DNA from: Phycisphaerae bacterium
GTDB lineage: Bacteria > Planctomycetota > Phycisphaerae > Sedimentisphaerales > Anaerohalosphaeraceae
DNA length: 64,000 bases
Assembly (NCBI GenBank): GCA_014859965.1
Contig: JACZKQ010000019.1
Coordinates: forward strand, 62,001 to 126,000
Reading direction: 5' to 3'
The notes below the pieces were generated by a model that saw only the letters and a program-made list of their open reading frames with translations, made no database searches and was not told the origin of the DNA. The first letter of the stretch is position 1. Every line of letters starts with the position of its first letter. This document shows, one piece after another, positions 16,865 to 25,756 of this stretch. A program made the translations under genes and the position numbers.

Positions 16865-19006
16865 CTATGCCTCGGGCCGGGTCAACTTTGCATACTTCAG
16901 CATGAGGGATTTCGTTTGTCCCGAATTGAAACGCACCACGACGACACTGTCGTCGCCCATATCAACAAATTCCTGCACACGTCCCAGTCCAAATTTGCTA
17001 TGTGCCACAAGCTCATTTGTTCGGAACAGTTCCGTCTGTGTATCGCCATAGTCATATTCCGGTTCGCTGGCCAGCGAGGGCTGGTGCTCAAAAACGGATT
17101 CCTGGGGATAATAGCCGATCTCGAACAGGAAACTGGACGGCGTCGTCCGCAAAAATTGCCCGCGCACCACGCGATGACGGGCATAACTGATATGCAGCCG
17201 AGACCGGGCACGCGTCATTCCGACAAAGAAGAGCCTGCGTTCCTCTTCGATGTCCTGGCTGAATTCGAGACTTCTCTCGTGGGGCAGGATGCCTTCCTCA
17301 AGGCCGATAATGAAGGCAGCGTCGAATTCCAGGCCTTTGGCCGCGTGCAGCGTCATGAGCGACACTTTACCGCTTTCCGGCTCGTATGCATCCGTATCGC
17401 TGTACAATGCGATGCTCTGGAGGTAGTCTGCAAGTGAAGCGGCTTCGGCGTGCTCATCATACATCGCCGCGGAATTGATCAGTTCGCCGATGTTCTCGAC
17501 GGCCGCTTCTTCGCGTTCACCTCCGGCTTCGAGGGCCGCGGCCATACCGCTGTCCTGAAAGATCCGTTCCATCAGCGGGGCTACAGGGCCTGCCATGTCC
17601 TTTCTAAAGCCCTCGATCAGGTGTACGAATGCGACGATCCTGGCCTGCGTCGCCCGGGTGATCGAGTCGATCTGCTCGACATTTCGGGCGGCCTCATACA
17701 GGGACACGCGCGTGCGCTCCGCAAACGCACTGATGCGCTCGACGGTGGTCTTGCCGATGCCCCGCTTATGGCTGCCCATCGCCCGTTCGAATGCCACGCC
17801 GTCGTTGGGATTGACGATCACCTTGAGATAACTGAGTATATCGCGAATCTCTTTGCGCGAGTAGAATTCAACGCCGCGGATGACCTGATACGGGATCTGC
17901 CGCCGTACAAACGATTCTTCGATGAGCCGGCTCATGGAATTGACGCGATAGAACACGGCGATTTCGCTGCACTCAACGCGATCGGCGATGACGGCCTTTA
18001 CCTGGTCGGCGACCGCCTCCGCCTCGGCTTCGGCATCCGAATAGGCCTTTATCTCCACCTCCTGGCCGGCAGGCCGCGTGGGGATCAGCCTCTTGGGTTT
18101 TCGGTGCACGTTATTGGCGATGAGCTTGTCCGCCAGATTCAGAATGTTGGGTGTGCTGCGGAAATTTTCTTCCAACTTCACCACTACGGCATTGGGGTAG
18201 TCCTGCTCGAACGCCAGGATGTTGGCGATGTCAGCCCCGCGCCACTTATAGATCGACTGGTCGGGGTCGCCCGTCACACAGATGTTTCCGTGCTCCAGAG
18301 CGATGCCTTTTGCAATCTGGTACTGGGCGTGGTTGGTGTCCTGGTACTCGTCCACAAGCAGGTATCTGAAGCGATCTCCGATCTCCTGTCGCACGTTCGG
18401 ATTGTCGCGCAGCAGAAACGCGGTGCGCGTCAGCAGGTCGTCAAAATCCAGCGCGTTATTGTCGGCCATGATCTGCTGATAGGCCCGGTAGGTCCGCGCG
18501 ATGATCTTCGAGGCGTAATCATCGGCCCGCGATTCGAAGGTCTCGACGTCTTCGAGATCGTTTTTCAAACGTGAGATAGAAGCCAGCATGCGGCCCGGCG
18601 TAAAATTGCCCGTATCCACATCACAGGACTTGATAGCCTCTTTCATGCATCGTGTCTGGTCGCTGGTGTCGTAAATGCTGAAATTGGCGGTAATGTGGGC
18701 TTCATGCGCGTACTGCCGCAACAGACGAACACATAACGAGTGAAACGTACTGATGTGAACGCCGCGGACGTGGGCCAGGTTGCCGACGCGGTCGCGCATC
18801 TCCTCGGCGGCCTTGTTCGTGAAGGTAATCGCACATATATTGTAAGGCCGAATGCCCCGTTCGATAAGGGCCGCGATACGACTTGTGATCACTCGCGTTT
18901 TTCCGCTGCCGGGACCCGCCAGGACGAGAAGTGCCCCGTCCGCATGGTAAACCGCCTTCTTCTGACTCTCCGTCAATTGCTCCGCTGCAAATACTTTGTA
19001 TGACAT
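16865..19006 (-). CDS. UvrD/PcrA-type superfamily 1 DNA helicase
   Basis: A 713-residue 3'-5' helicase for repair and replication restart. Motifs appear in order: Walker A AGPGSGKT (about 30-37), motif Ia ITFTNKAAEEM, motif II VDEYQDTNHAQYQ, motif III TGDPDQSIYKWRGAD, motif IV LEENFRST, motif V LMTLHAAKGLEF and motif VI VGMTRARSRL. The C-terminal tail (KFGLGRVQEFVDMGDDS...) matches the small Tudor-like RNA-polymerase-binding domain of PcrA/UvrD. The first codon of the longest frame is TTG. The ATG one codon later, at 19006, is preferred, with a weak ACAGG site. Length and motifs fit PcrA/UvrD better than Rep, but the sub-family is not certain. Confidence 0.93.
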   Translation of the reverse strand: MSYKVFAAEQLTESQKKAVYHADGALLVLAGPGSGKTRVITSRIAALIERGIRPYNICAITFTNKAAEEMRDRVGNLAHVRGVHISTFHSLCVRLLRQYAHEAHITANFSIYDTSDQTRCMKEAIKSCDVDTGNFTPGRMLASISRLKNDLEDVETFESRADDYASKIIARTYRAYQQIMADNNALDFDDLLTRTAFLLRDNPNVRQEIGDRFRYLLVDEYQDTNHAQYQIAKGIALEHGNICVTGDPDQSIYKWRGADIANILAFEQDYPNAVVVKLEENFRSTPNILNLADKLIANNVHRKPKRLIPTRPAGQEVEIKAYSDAEAEAEAVADQVKAVIADRVECSEIAVFYRVNSMSRLIEESFVRRQIPYQVIRGVEFYSRKEIRDILSYLKVIVNPNDGVAFERAMGSHKRGIGKTTVERISAFAERTRVSLYEAARNVEQIDSITRATQARIVAFVHLIEGFRKDMAGPVAPLMERIFQDSGMAAALEAGGEREEAAVENIGELINSAAMYDEHAEAASLADYLQSIALYSDTDAYEPESGKVSLMTLHAAKGLEFDAAFIIGLEEGILPHERSLEFSQDIEEERRLFFVGMTRARSRLHISYARHRVVRGQFLRTTPSSFLFEIGYYPQESVFEHQPSLASEPEYDYGDTQTELFRTNELVAHSKFGLGRVQEFVDMGDDSVVVVRFNSGQTKSLMLKYAKLTRPEA

Positions 19007-19357
19007 CAACCTGTCCGTCTAATCCTTTATTTGACCCGTTTGCCGATCAGCCATACGCCCCCGCATTTCAGGCGGGAATCGCTTCGGCTGATCCATCCGT
19101 TCACTACGCCAGGCCACGACTTTTGCTCTTCGTGCGATGGGTGTATCTTCAGAGGCGCCCTTTTGGTACATCGGAAATCCCCGCCCGCCGTCCTCGGCAA
19201 TGCTTGCAGTAACTCGAACTCGTGCACCGGGCTCCAGATGAGACACCTGGCCTACAGGGCGCAGTATAACACAGGTTTACACCGCCGTCTGCCGGAATTT
19301 GGAAGAAATGCGACCACGTGCAACACGTCGTGCGTGTCCTGTCAGCAGTCCCGCTAA
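19007..19357 (-). other. Intergenic region with an extended -10 promoter and a possible small ORF
   Basis: This 351-base stretch separates the helicase gene from the 582-residue membrane-anchored protein. On the minus strand TG-T-TATACT (19263-19271) is an extended -10 without a good -35. It would drive a transcript toward the helicase gene. Two overlapping small frames follow (19027-19227 and 19019-19246). No terminator was found. Confidence 0.35.
19027..19227 (-). CDS. Possible small protein upstream of the helicase gene (66 residues, unknown)
   Basis: A GTG-initiated frame with GGAG about five bases upstream, reading MHEFELLQALPRTAGG and ending GVWLIGKRVK. Its third codon positions are richer in G and C than those of the overlapping 75-residue frame (19019-19246), so it is the better of the two candidates. 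It has no recognised domain and may simply be leader sequence. Confidence 0.25.
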   Translation of the reverse strand: MHEFELLQALPRTAGGDFRCTKRAPLKIHPSHEEQKSWPGVVNGWISRSDSRLKCGGVWLIGKRVK

Positions 19358-21106
19358 TCAGGACGCAGGCGCCTGGCTTTTGTTTTCTTCAAAACGCCGC
19401 CTGAACACATCTTCCTGTTGAATGAGCTTCTCGAACAGGTCCGGCCGGTCCAGCTTTATCCGCCCCATCAGTCGCAGTTTCAGGTCCTCGGGATAAAACG
19501 GATCTTCCATGAAGTCGCGAAGAGCCACATATCGGATGATATCGAAAGACGGCAGCGCCGTGCGCATGCCGTCGGCCATCTCCGTTTGATACAAATCGTG
19601 GACGTCTTTGGCCCATCGCTCCAGTCCCGACGCCTCGTCGTCGTTTCTCACCGCAAAGCGAAAATATGCTTCGCGCAGCGTCATGGCGATCAACTCTGTC
19701 GCGTCCTTACCTCCGACGCGATCCAGTTCTTCGGCGATACGCCTGCGTACAAACGAAATCAGCGGCACGTTGTACTCTTCCTGCGGGTAGCGCCGCCGCA
19801 ATTCGGCAAGAACAGTGGCGGCCTTCGCCTGCTGGCCCGCCTGATAGAATGTCAGAACAGCGTTGATGAGCATGTTGCGATGGCCGCCGCGGACGGCCTT
19901 CGGATTGCTCTTTTCAAGCTCTTCGTATTTTTCGATCCGCTTGATCCATTCCTGGTTGCACGTGTCAAACATCGCCAAATCCGGTCGAACGAACACAGCG
20001 GGCCCGTAGTCCGGCACCTCATACATGATCAGCCGGCCGGTACGGTAAAGACTTTGCAGAGCGTGGAATACGATGCGATCGGTATTCTTTTCGTCGACCG
20101 AATAGGTTCCGGGCTTGCCCGCTGTTTCGAGGCCTTTCTGGGCCCAGTACATGGCGTGCACGTCGGGATGCTCCCAGTTGAGCGGCCCGTGATCATTGGG
20201 GTCGTGCATGGGTGTGGGGCCATATCTGTCATTGAGCCGGATCATCAGATCAATGTCGAGCTTCCATACGCTGCGTAACTGGTATGCGCGGGCAAAAACA
20301 TCGAATTGTCTCAGGGTCTCGGTGTCCCGCCAGAGATTAATCACCTCGTGTGCCTGAGGTGCAAAACGCCCCGGGTTCTGTCGGAGGGAAAGGTAATTTT
20401 TGACCAGCTTTTCGTCATCGGAAAGAGCCGGATCCGTCTGCCTGAGGGCGTCAATGAACGCCGTCATCCGGGCATCGGCCTTAAGCGCGCTGAGCGTAGA
20501 GGGCGCCGCGGCCAGATCGGCGAATTCTTCCTTGCTTTTGTCGCCTAACAGCGGACGCATCGCCAGCGCCAGTTCGCGTTTGTAATACATGTGGCAATCG
20601 TCTGACACGCCGCCGATCTTGTGCTGAAAGATCCAGGCCAGCGACCTGTAAAGGATAATACTGTGCGGGTTTTTTTCAATACCCTTGTCGCGTATCAGTT
20701 CATAGCCGTTTCGCACCCACCGCCACCGTTCCTCGGGCTGGGTATTGGGAACGGCCACGGAGATGTTGTAAGCCATGTTCCATCCATGGAAATCCCATAC
20801 CGCCGCAAACCGCGGCTGAAGCACGGTGATCCATTCGGCCAGTTGTTTGGCGTCAAAGAATTGCCCTTCGTCCTTGAGCTTGTCGGCGCGCATCCAGAGG
20901 ATATCCACCACCAGACCGCGAAAGGCCCCCATTGCGACGGTAGCGAAGGCGAGCGACGGCGGCGCATTCTCCAGAGGCTCATTGCTGACGAGATTCATGG
21001 CCTGTCGCGCCTCGTGGATGCCGTCCAGCCGCGTTGAGGCCGCCAACAGCAGCCCAACCGCCGCAATCCCGCATACTGCACAAATCATTGTATCACGAAA
21101 ACGCAT
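19358..21106 (-). CDS. Membrane-anchored helical (TPR-like) protein of the ABC operon
   Basis: A 582-residue protein with one N-terminal membrane segment (MICAVCGIAAVGLLLAAS). A long, mostly helical region follows, with repeats resembling tetratricopeptides, for example FFDAKQLAEWITVLQPRFAAVW and FYQAGQQAKAATVLAELRRR. The sequence GAFRGLVVDILWMRADKLKDEG near residues 58-79 looks strongly conserved in style, but I cannot name the family. The gene follows the ABC permease by 14 bases and is last in the co-directional run that begins at 30182. It is likely a periplasmic or membrane scaffold working with the ABC exporter. Function is inferred from context only. Confidence 0.7.
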   Translation of the reverse strand: MRFRDTMICAVCGIAAVGLLLAASTRLDGIHEARQAMNLVSNEPLENAPPSLAFATVAMGAFRGLVVDILWMRADKLKDEGQFFDAKQLAEWITVLQPRFAAVWDFHGWNMAYNISVAVPNTQPEERWRWVRNGYELIRDKGIEKNPHSIILYRSLAWIFQHKIGGVSDDCHMYYKRELALAMRPLLGDKSKEEFADLAAAPSTLSALKADARMTAFIDALRQTDPALSDDEKLVKNYLSLRQNPGRFAPQAHEVINLWRDTETLRQFDVFARAYQLRSVWKLDIDLMIRLNDRYGPTPMHDPNDHGPLNWEHPDVHAMYWAQKGLETAGKPGTYSVDEKNTDRIVFHALQSLYRTGRLIMYEVPDYGPAVFVRPDLAMFDTCNQEWIKRIEKYEELEKSNPKAVRGGHRNMLINAVLTFYQAGQQAKAATVLAELRRRYPQEEYNVPLISFVRRRIAEELDRVGGKDATELIAMTLREAYFRFAVRNDDEASGLERWAKDVHDLYQTEMADGMRTALPSFDIIRYVALRDFMEDPFYPEDLKLRLMGRIKLDRPDLFEKLIQQEDVFRRRFEENKSQAPAS

Positions 21107-21120
21107 AGCCTTACGCCTGT

Positions 21121-22488
21121 CTAAACAACCGTCTTGGCAATCTCACGATTGCTGAATATCCACATACCAATTACCGTCAACAAGGTCGCCTTGGCCAGCA
21201 CCATGATGGCGCCGACCTGCGCCAGAAACGACCATGTGAGCAGACGGCCCATAACCATAAACCGCGTTGGACTATATTCGCCGTCCAGCCGCGGCAGCAT
21301 CCACACCACCGGTTTCAGCGTGAATGTGTACACCATATTGCCCAGAACGCCAAGAGACTCGATCGATTCGCCCACGAACCCGCTGACCATGCCGACCAGA
21401 AAGACGACCATCGTCAGCAGAAACGCCACGGGAAACGATAGCCACGTCGACGCCGAGACGCCCAACGCTGCAAGAAACGCCAGGCGAAACCCGACCAGCA
21501 GGACCGCCCGCATATAATTGCCCGTGAAGGTTCCCGCGCGGTAAAGCAACTCGACTTCCTGCGGAATGACGGTGGTCTCGTTCAGACTCGTGTTGTGAAA
21601 GACCACCCCGACATACCGGTCTTCGGCGATGACTCTTGCGGGCACCTCGATTTCCAGCATCGTGCGCGTTACATCGGATCGGGTCACACGGGCAATAGGC
21701 GTTTTCCAGCCTCCCAGGCCCCGCTCTACCTGGCGATTGTCGCCCACGTCCCACACGCCATGAACCTTGTCGTCCACCGGCGTCGCGGCCACTTCGTATT
21801 TGAACCGGACGAACAGCGTGTCGTCGGGATCGCGCACCCGCACGTTGTGAAACTCCCAGACTTTTCTGGCGTTCACCGGAACCGACCTCGCAAGCATCTT
21901 CTGATGTGCTTTCAATTCCGTAAGGGCCCGTTGCACCGTCATGTCCTGCGGGAGTTGGTCCGAGCCTTTCAGTTCCCTGTAAATTTTCCATGCCCGGCTT
22001 TCGATCTCATCCTCATCTTCCGGGTCCGTTAAGCCCGCCCGGGCGGTGAAGAACTCATCCCTCGCCTGCTTCACCTGGGCATCGGGCGCATCGGTCAAGT
22101 GCGGGATCAGAATCGTCAGCCCATAAATCAATGCCGCAAAGACCACCAGAAGCGCAGCGTCCAGAATCAGAATGCCGCACAGTTTGCCCAAGAGGATCTT
22201 GCAGCGACTGATGGGTTTGGTGACGACGAGAAAGATATGCTTGCGCCGCAAATCATTGCTCAACGTATAGGTCGAGATCGCAATCGTCAGGATGCACAAC
22301 AGCATCATCATAAGCGATAGACCGTAGCTGACGAAGGTCTGCAGCTTGCCCTGGAGCGTTCCGTCGCCGACGAGAATCGTGCTCATCAAAGGCAGAAGAA
22401 CCAGCAGCAGAATGACCACGACCCCGGCGACTTTCATCCGAAGGGCCTGGGCGATCGTATTGCGTGCAACAGCCCAGATGCTATGCAT
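21121..22488 (-). CDS. ABC-2-type transporter permease with large extracytoplasmic domain
   Basis: A 455-residue permease. The start is taken as the ATG at 22488 (MHSIWAVARNTIAQALRMKV), which overlaps the end of the ATPase gene by eight bases (ATGCATAG). A longer frame to 22539 would run inside the ATPase gene. The first membrane segment is followed by two more before a soluble loop of about 200 residues. Further membrane segments follow near the C-terminus (LVGFRLAFLAALGVSA, FPVAFLLTMVVFLVGMVSG). This layout matches the ABC-2 export permeases. It pairs with the upstream ATPase and the downstream TPR-like protein. The substrate is unknown. Confidence 0.85.
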   Translation of the reverse strand: MHSIWAVARNTIAQALRMKVAGVVVILLLVLLPLMSTILVGDGTLQGKLQTFVSYGLSLMMMLLCILTIAISTYTLSNDLRRKHIFLVVTKPISRCKILLGKLCGILILDAALLVVFAALIYGLTILIPHLTDAPDAQVKQARDEFFTARAGLTDPEDEDEIESRAWKIYRELKGSDQLPQDMTVQRALTELKAHQKMLARSVPVNARKVWEFHNVRVRDPDDTLFVRFKYEVAATPVDDKVHGVWDVGDNRQVERGLGGWKTPIARVTRSDVTRTMLEIEVPARVIAEDRYVGVVFHNTSLNETTVIPQEVELLYRAGTFTGNYMRAVLLVGFRLAFLAALGVSASTWLSFPVAFLLTMVVFLVGMVSGFVGESIESLGVLGNMVYTFTLKPVVWMLPRLDGEYSPTRFMVMGRLLTWSFLAQVGAIMVLAKATLLTVIGMWIFSNREIAKTVV

Positions 22489-23734
22489 CGTCTTTGTCTC
22501 CCGCGCGATCGGGATTGACCGTTTCCGTACGTCCGTCATCGCTTTCCGAGCGGCCGATCAGTCCCTCCAATACGTCCCGCTTGACGGTCTGTGTGTGATC
22601 CTCTCCACCTCCGGCATCGAGAGACTCCTGCGGGGCGACCGTCTCGGTTCGCGGGCCGCCAAGCCCGGCGTTTGCAAGCCGCTCCAGCAGATCGGTGTCG
22701 GGTTGCGGTTCGACTGTCCGGGGCTCACTTTTTTCCGTGTCGGCCTGCTGGGGCTTATGGATCTGGGGCGCGCCAGCGGCGACCAGCTCGTCGAGAATAT
22801 TTGGTTTTATGGATTGGTCTGTCAGGAACTCCCCTATTTTCGTGGTGCTCAACGCCCCACTGGTGGCCTGGCCCTGCTCCTGGGCCGCCGTTACCGTGCG
22901 AATAAAGAACTCTTCGAGCCGGTCCATGGGCGAGCTTATGTCGCACCGCGACTGCTCGCGTTCGATGATCTGCCGTATCTGCTGCAGGGCGGCGGTGCTG
23001 ATCTGGCCGGTGACAATCTGCTTCTCTTCGCGGTGCCGCAGCAGTGATTCCACCGTCCCTTCCACCTGCATTCGGCCGCCGTAAAGAATACTGATCCGGT
23101 CGCAGACGTCCTCCACGTCGGCAAGGAGGTGACTGCACAGCAGAATTGTCTTGCCCCGGCGCGCCAGGTGCACGAGCAGATCCTTGATCTGGCGGGTTCC
23201 AATCGGGTCCATGCCGCTGGTGGGCTCATCGAGGATCAACAGCTCCGGATCGTTGATGAGCGCCTGGGCCAGGCCGATACGTCGGGCCATACCCTTGGAA
23301 AACGTGCCGACGGCGCGGTTGGCCATGCCCGTCAAGCCCACCATTTCCAGCAGAGAATCGATGCGCGATCTGCGGATTTTGGCGGGAATTCCAAAGATGC
23401 GACCATAGAAATCAAGCGTTTCGCGTGCCGTAAGATACCGGTACAGATAGGAATCTTCCGGCAGGTAGCCGATGCGTTCGTTGATCCGCGGGTCGCGTCC
23501 GTTGCCGCCCAGAAGAAAGGCCGCACCCTTGGTGGGGTGCAGAAGACCTAAAAGCATCTTCAGGGTGGTCGTCTTGCCCGACCCATTCGGACCTAAAAAG
23601 CCGTATATTTCATTGTGCCGGATCTTCAGATCGAGTTTATCGACGGCGATCACCTTGGCGCGGCCCCACCAGTCTCTGAATATCTTTGTCAAAGCGATCG
23701 TTTCGATCGCGTATTCACTGCCTTCCACTGCCAC
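22481..23734 (-). CDS. ABC transporter ATPase with repeated C-terminal tail
   Basis: A 417-residue ATP-binding subunit. Its nucleotide-binding domain spans residues 10-245: Walker A GPNGSGKT (48-55), signature FSKGMARR (145-152), Walker B LLILDEPT (165-172) and H-loop SH (201-202). This is typical for ABC-2 exporters. The remaining 120 residues are unusual. Short helices ILDELVAAG (313-321), LLERLANAG (349-357) and VLEGLIGRS (388-396) alternate with Thr-rich motifs RTV, TETV, TQTV and TETV (339-341, 363-366, 381-384, 403-406), in an acidic low-complexity setting. The tail may dock a partner or be phosphorylated. The gene overlaps the permease gene and follows the metal ATPase by 62 bases. Confidence 0.9.
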   Translation of the reverse strand: MAVEGSEYAIETIALTKIFRDWWGRAKVIAVDKLDLKIRHNEIYGFLGPNGSGKTTTLKMLLGLLHPTKGAAFLLGGNGRDPRINERIGYLPEDSYLYRYLTARETLDFYGRIFGIPAKIRRSRIDSLLEMVGLTGMANRAVGTFSKGMARRIGLAQALINDPELLILDEPTSGMDPIGTRQIKDLLVHLARRGKTILLCSHLLADVEDVCDRISILYGGRMQVEGTVESLLRHREEKQIVTGQISTAALQQIRQIIEREQSRCDISSPMDRLEEFFIRTVTAAQEQGQATSGALSTTKIGEFLTDQSIKPNILDELVAAGAPQIHKPQQADTEKSEPRTVEPQPDTDLLERLANAGLGGPRTETVAPQESLDAGGGEDHTQTVKRDVLEGLIGRSESDDGRTETVNPDRAGDKDDA

Positions 23735-23796
23735 GGCTTAACCTCGCAAATACATCCGTTTTGCTGACCAACACGGCGTCCGATGCGCTCGCGCCC

Positions 23797-25740
23797 CTAC
23801 GTTTTTTGTTCCTCATGCACATCCAGCTCTTCGCCGAACCGCACAAGGCGTGCACTGTTGAAGATAACGACGACTGAGCCGGCGAAGTGAAGCACCGCCG
23901 CCAGGACGATATGCACCAGACCTGCCGCCGAAGCGGCGACGCCTGCGATAATGAAGATGATTCCGAAAAACAGATTCTGATTGATCACGGCGCGGGTCTT
24001 GCGCGACAGCCGCATGAGAAACGGCAGCCGCCTCAAGTCGTCGCTCATCAGGGCGATCGACGCCGAATTGATGGCCACGTCGCTTCCAGCGGCCCCCATT
24101 GCAATGCCGAGGTCTCCGGCGGCCAGGGCCGGCGCGTCGTTGATGCCGTCGCCCACCACGGCGACAGTGTGGCCGTCGCGGCGAATGCGCTCGACCACGG
24201 CCAGTTTGTCCTGGGGCAGACAATGGGCCTTGAAGTCGGTGCAGCCCAGCTCCGCGGATATCCGGTTAGCCACCTCGCTGCGGTCGCCCGTGAGCATGGT
24301 GATTCGCTTGACCTTGGCGTCGAAGAGTTCCGCGACCGCCCTGCGGGCCTCGGGCCGGGACTTGTCCTGCATGCCCACCCAGCCGATACACTTATCGTCA
24401 CACGCCACATACAGCGTGCTGAAGCCCTGATCTTCGTGCAGCGACGGATCGCGCACAATGCTGACATCGATGCGGTGCTCCCGCAAAAACGTATCGCGGC
24501 CCACCAGCACCCGCGTGCCGTCGACCATCGCCGAAACACCCTTGCCCGGCGTCTCGCGGAAATCCTGAGGATCCCAGAACGGCACGTTGGCCTCCTTGGC
24601 GAGGCGGTTGAGGGCGCGGGCCGCAGGATGCTTGCTCATGCGCTCCGCCGACGACGCCAATGAGAGCATTCTCGCCGGCTCGACGCCCGGCGCCGGCTCC
24701 ATCTTGGTCACATACAACTGGCCGGTCGTCAGGGTTCCCGTCTTGTCGAATACAATCGCCGTGATCCGCCCGGCCACCTCCAGAAGAGAGACGTTCTTGA
24801 TCAGTACGCCGAGCCGTGCAGCCGCCGAAAGGGCCGCCACCATTGCCGTCGGCGTCGCCAGGATCAGCGCGCATGGACACGAGATCACCAGTGCGGCGAT
24901 CGAACGGTTGAGGTCCTTCGTAAAAAACCAGATGATCAGCGTGACCATCAGGATCGTCGGAATATACCACTGCACGTATTCATCGATGATCCGCGTAATC
25001 GGGAGCCGGGTTTTCTCGGCGGCCATGATCAGAGACTGCACCTTGCCCAGTGTCGTATCCCCGCCCGCCTTCGTTACGCGAAGCACCATCGCTCCGGTCA
25101 GGTTCGTCGTACCCGCAAAAACCTGCATTCCCGGCACCTTATCGACCGGCAGCGATTCGCCGGTGATCGTCGCTTCGTTAACCGTACTGATGCCGTCGAC
25201 GATTTCACCGTCGGCAGGGACGTTGTCGCCGGGGCGCACCCGCACCAGGTTCCCGGGCTGAAGGTCGCTGACCTTGACTTCGTGTTCGGCGCCGTCTTCG
25301 GCGACGAGGTTTGCGACCGTCGGCGTCAGCTTGATCAGCGATTCGATCGACGCGCGCGCGCCCAGCGCCGTTCGCGTTTCCATCAGTTCGCCGAGAAGCA
25401 TAATAAACGCGATCAAACCCGCCTCGACGTACTGACCCGTGGCAAACGCGGCCACAATCGCCAGCGCCACCAATTCATCCATGTGCATATGTCCGCGGAG
25501 CATGCACCGAATCGCATGCCAGACGACCGGCACGCCGAGCAGCACCGCCCCGGCCATTGCGCACAACTGGGCCGCCGCGCTATCCCTGCCGTAAAACAGC
25601 GGTGCGATCACACTGTTAAGGAGAAGGACACCGCCGGCGAGCGTGCCCAAGAGCGCCATGCTCACGCGAAACTGCCGACCGCGGGTGCGTTCGTGCTCGC
25701 TGAGTTCGTGTTCCTTGAGATTCAGATGCTTATGCGCCAT
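23797..25740 (-). CDS. P1B-type heavy-metal transporting ATPase
   Basis: A 647-residue metal pump lacking an N-terminal HMA domain; the N-terminus is instead rich in His and charged residues (MAHKHLNLKEHELSEHE). Visible motifs are TGES (193-196), the membrane CPC (288-290), DKTGT with the phosphorylated Asp332, SKHP (369-372) and GDGINDAP (530-537). The last membrane helix carries HFAGSVVVIFNSARL (618-632). That position is HEG[GST] in the Co/Zn-type P1B-4 pumps and a DxG motif in Zn pumps, so the metal cannot be assigned. It should move a soft or transition metal out of the cytoplasm. It sits 16 bases after an HflK-like gene within the seven-gene run. Confidence 0.92.
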   Translation of the reverse strand: MAHKHLNLKEHELSEHERTRGRQFRVSMALLGTLAGGVLLLNSVIAPLFYGRDSAAAQLCAMAGAVLLGVPVVWHAIRCMLRGHMHMDELVALAIVAAFATGQYVEAGLIAFIMLLGELMETRTALGARASIESLIKLTPTVANLVAEDGAEHEVKVSDLQPGNLVRVRPGDNVPADGEIVDGISTVNEATITGESLPVDKVPGMQVFAGTTNLTGAMVLRVTKAGGDTTLGKVQSLIMAAEKTRLPITRIIDEYVQWYIPTILMVTLIIWFFTKDLNRSIAALVISCPCALILATPTAMVAALSAAARLGVLIKNVSLLEVAGRITAIVFDKTGTLTTGQLYVTKMEPAPGVEPARMLSLASSAERMSKHPAARALNRLAKEANVPFWDPQDFRETPGKGVSAMVDGTRVLVGRDTFLREHRIDVSIVRDPSLHEDQGFSTLYVACDDKCIGWVGMQDKSRPEARRAVAELFDAKVKRITMLTGDRSEVANRISAELGCTDFKAHCLPQDKLAVVERIRRDGHTVAVVGDGINDAPALAAGDLGIAMGAAGSDVAINSASIALMSDDLRRLPFLMRLSRKTRAVINQNLFFGIIFIIAGVAASAAGLVHIVLAAVLHFAGSVVVIFNSARLVRFGEELDVHEEQKT

Positions 25741-25756
25741 ATCCTGATTGCCTCAA

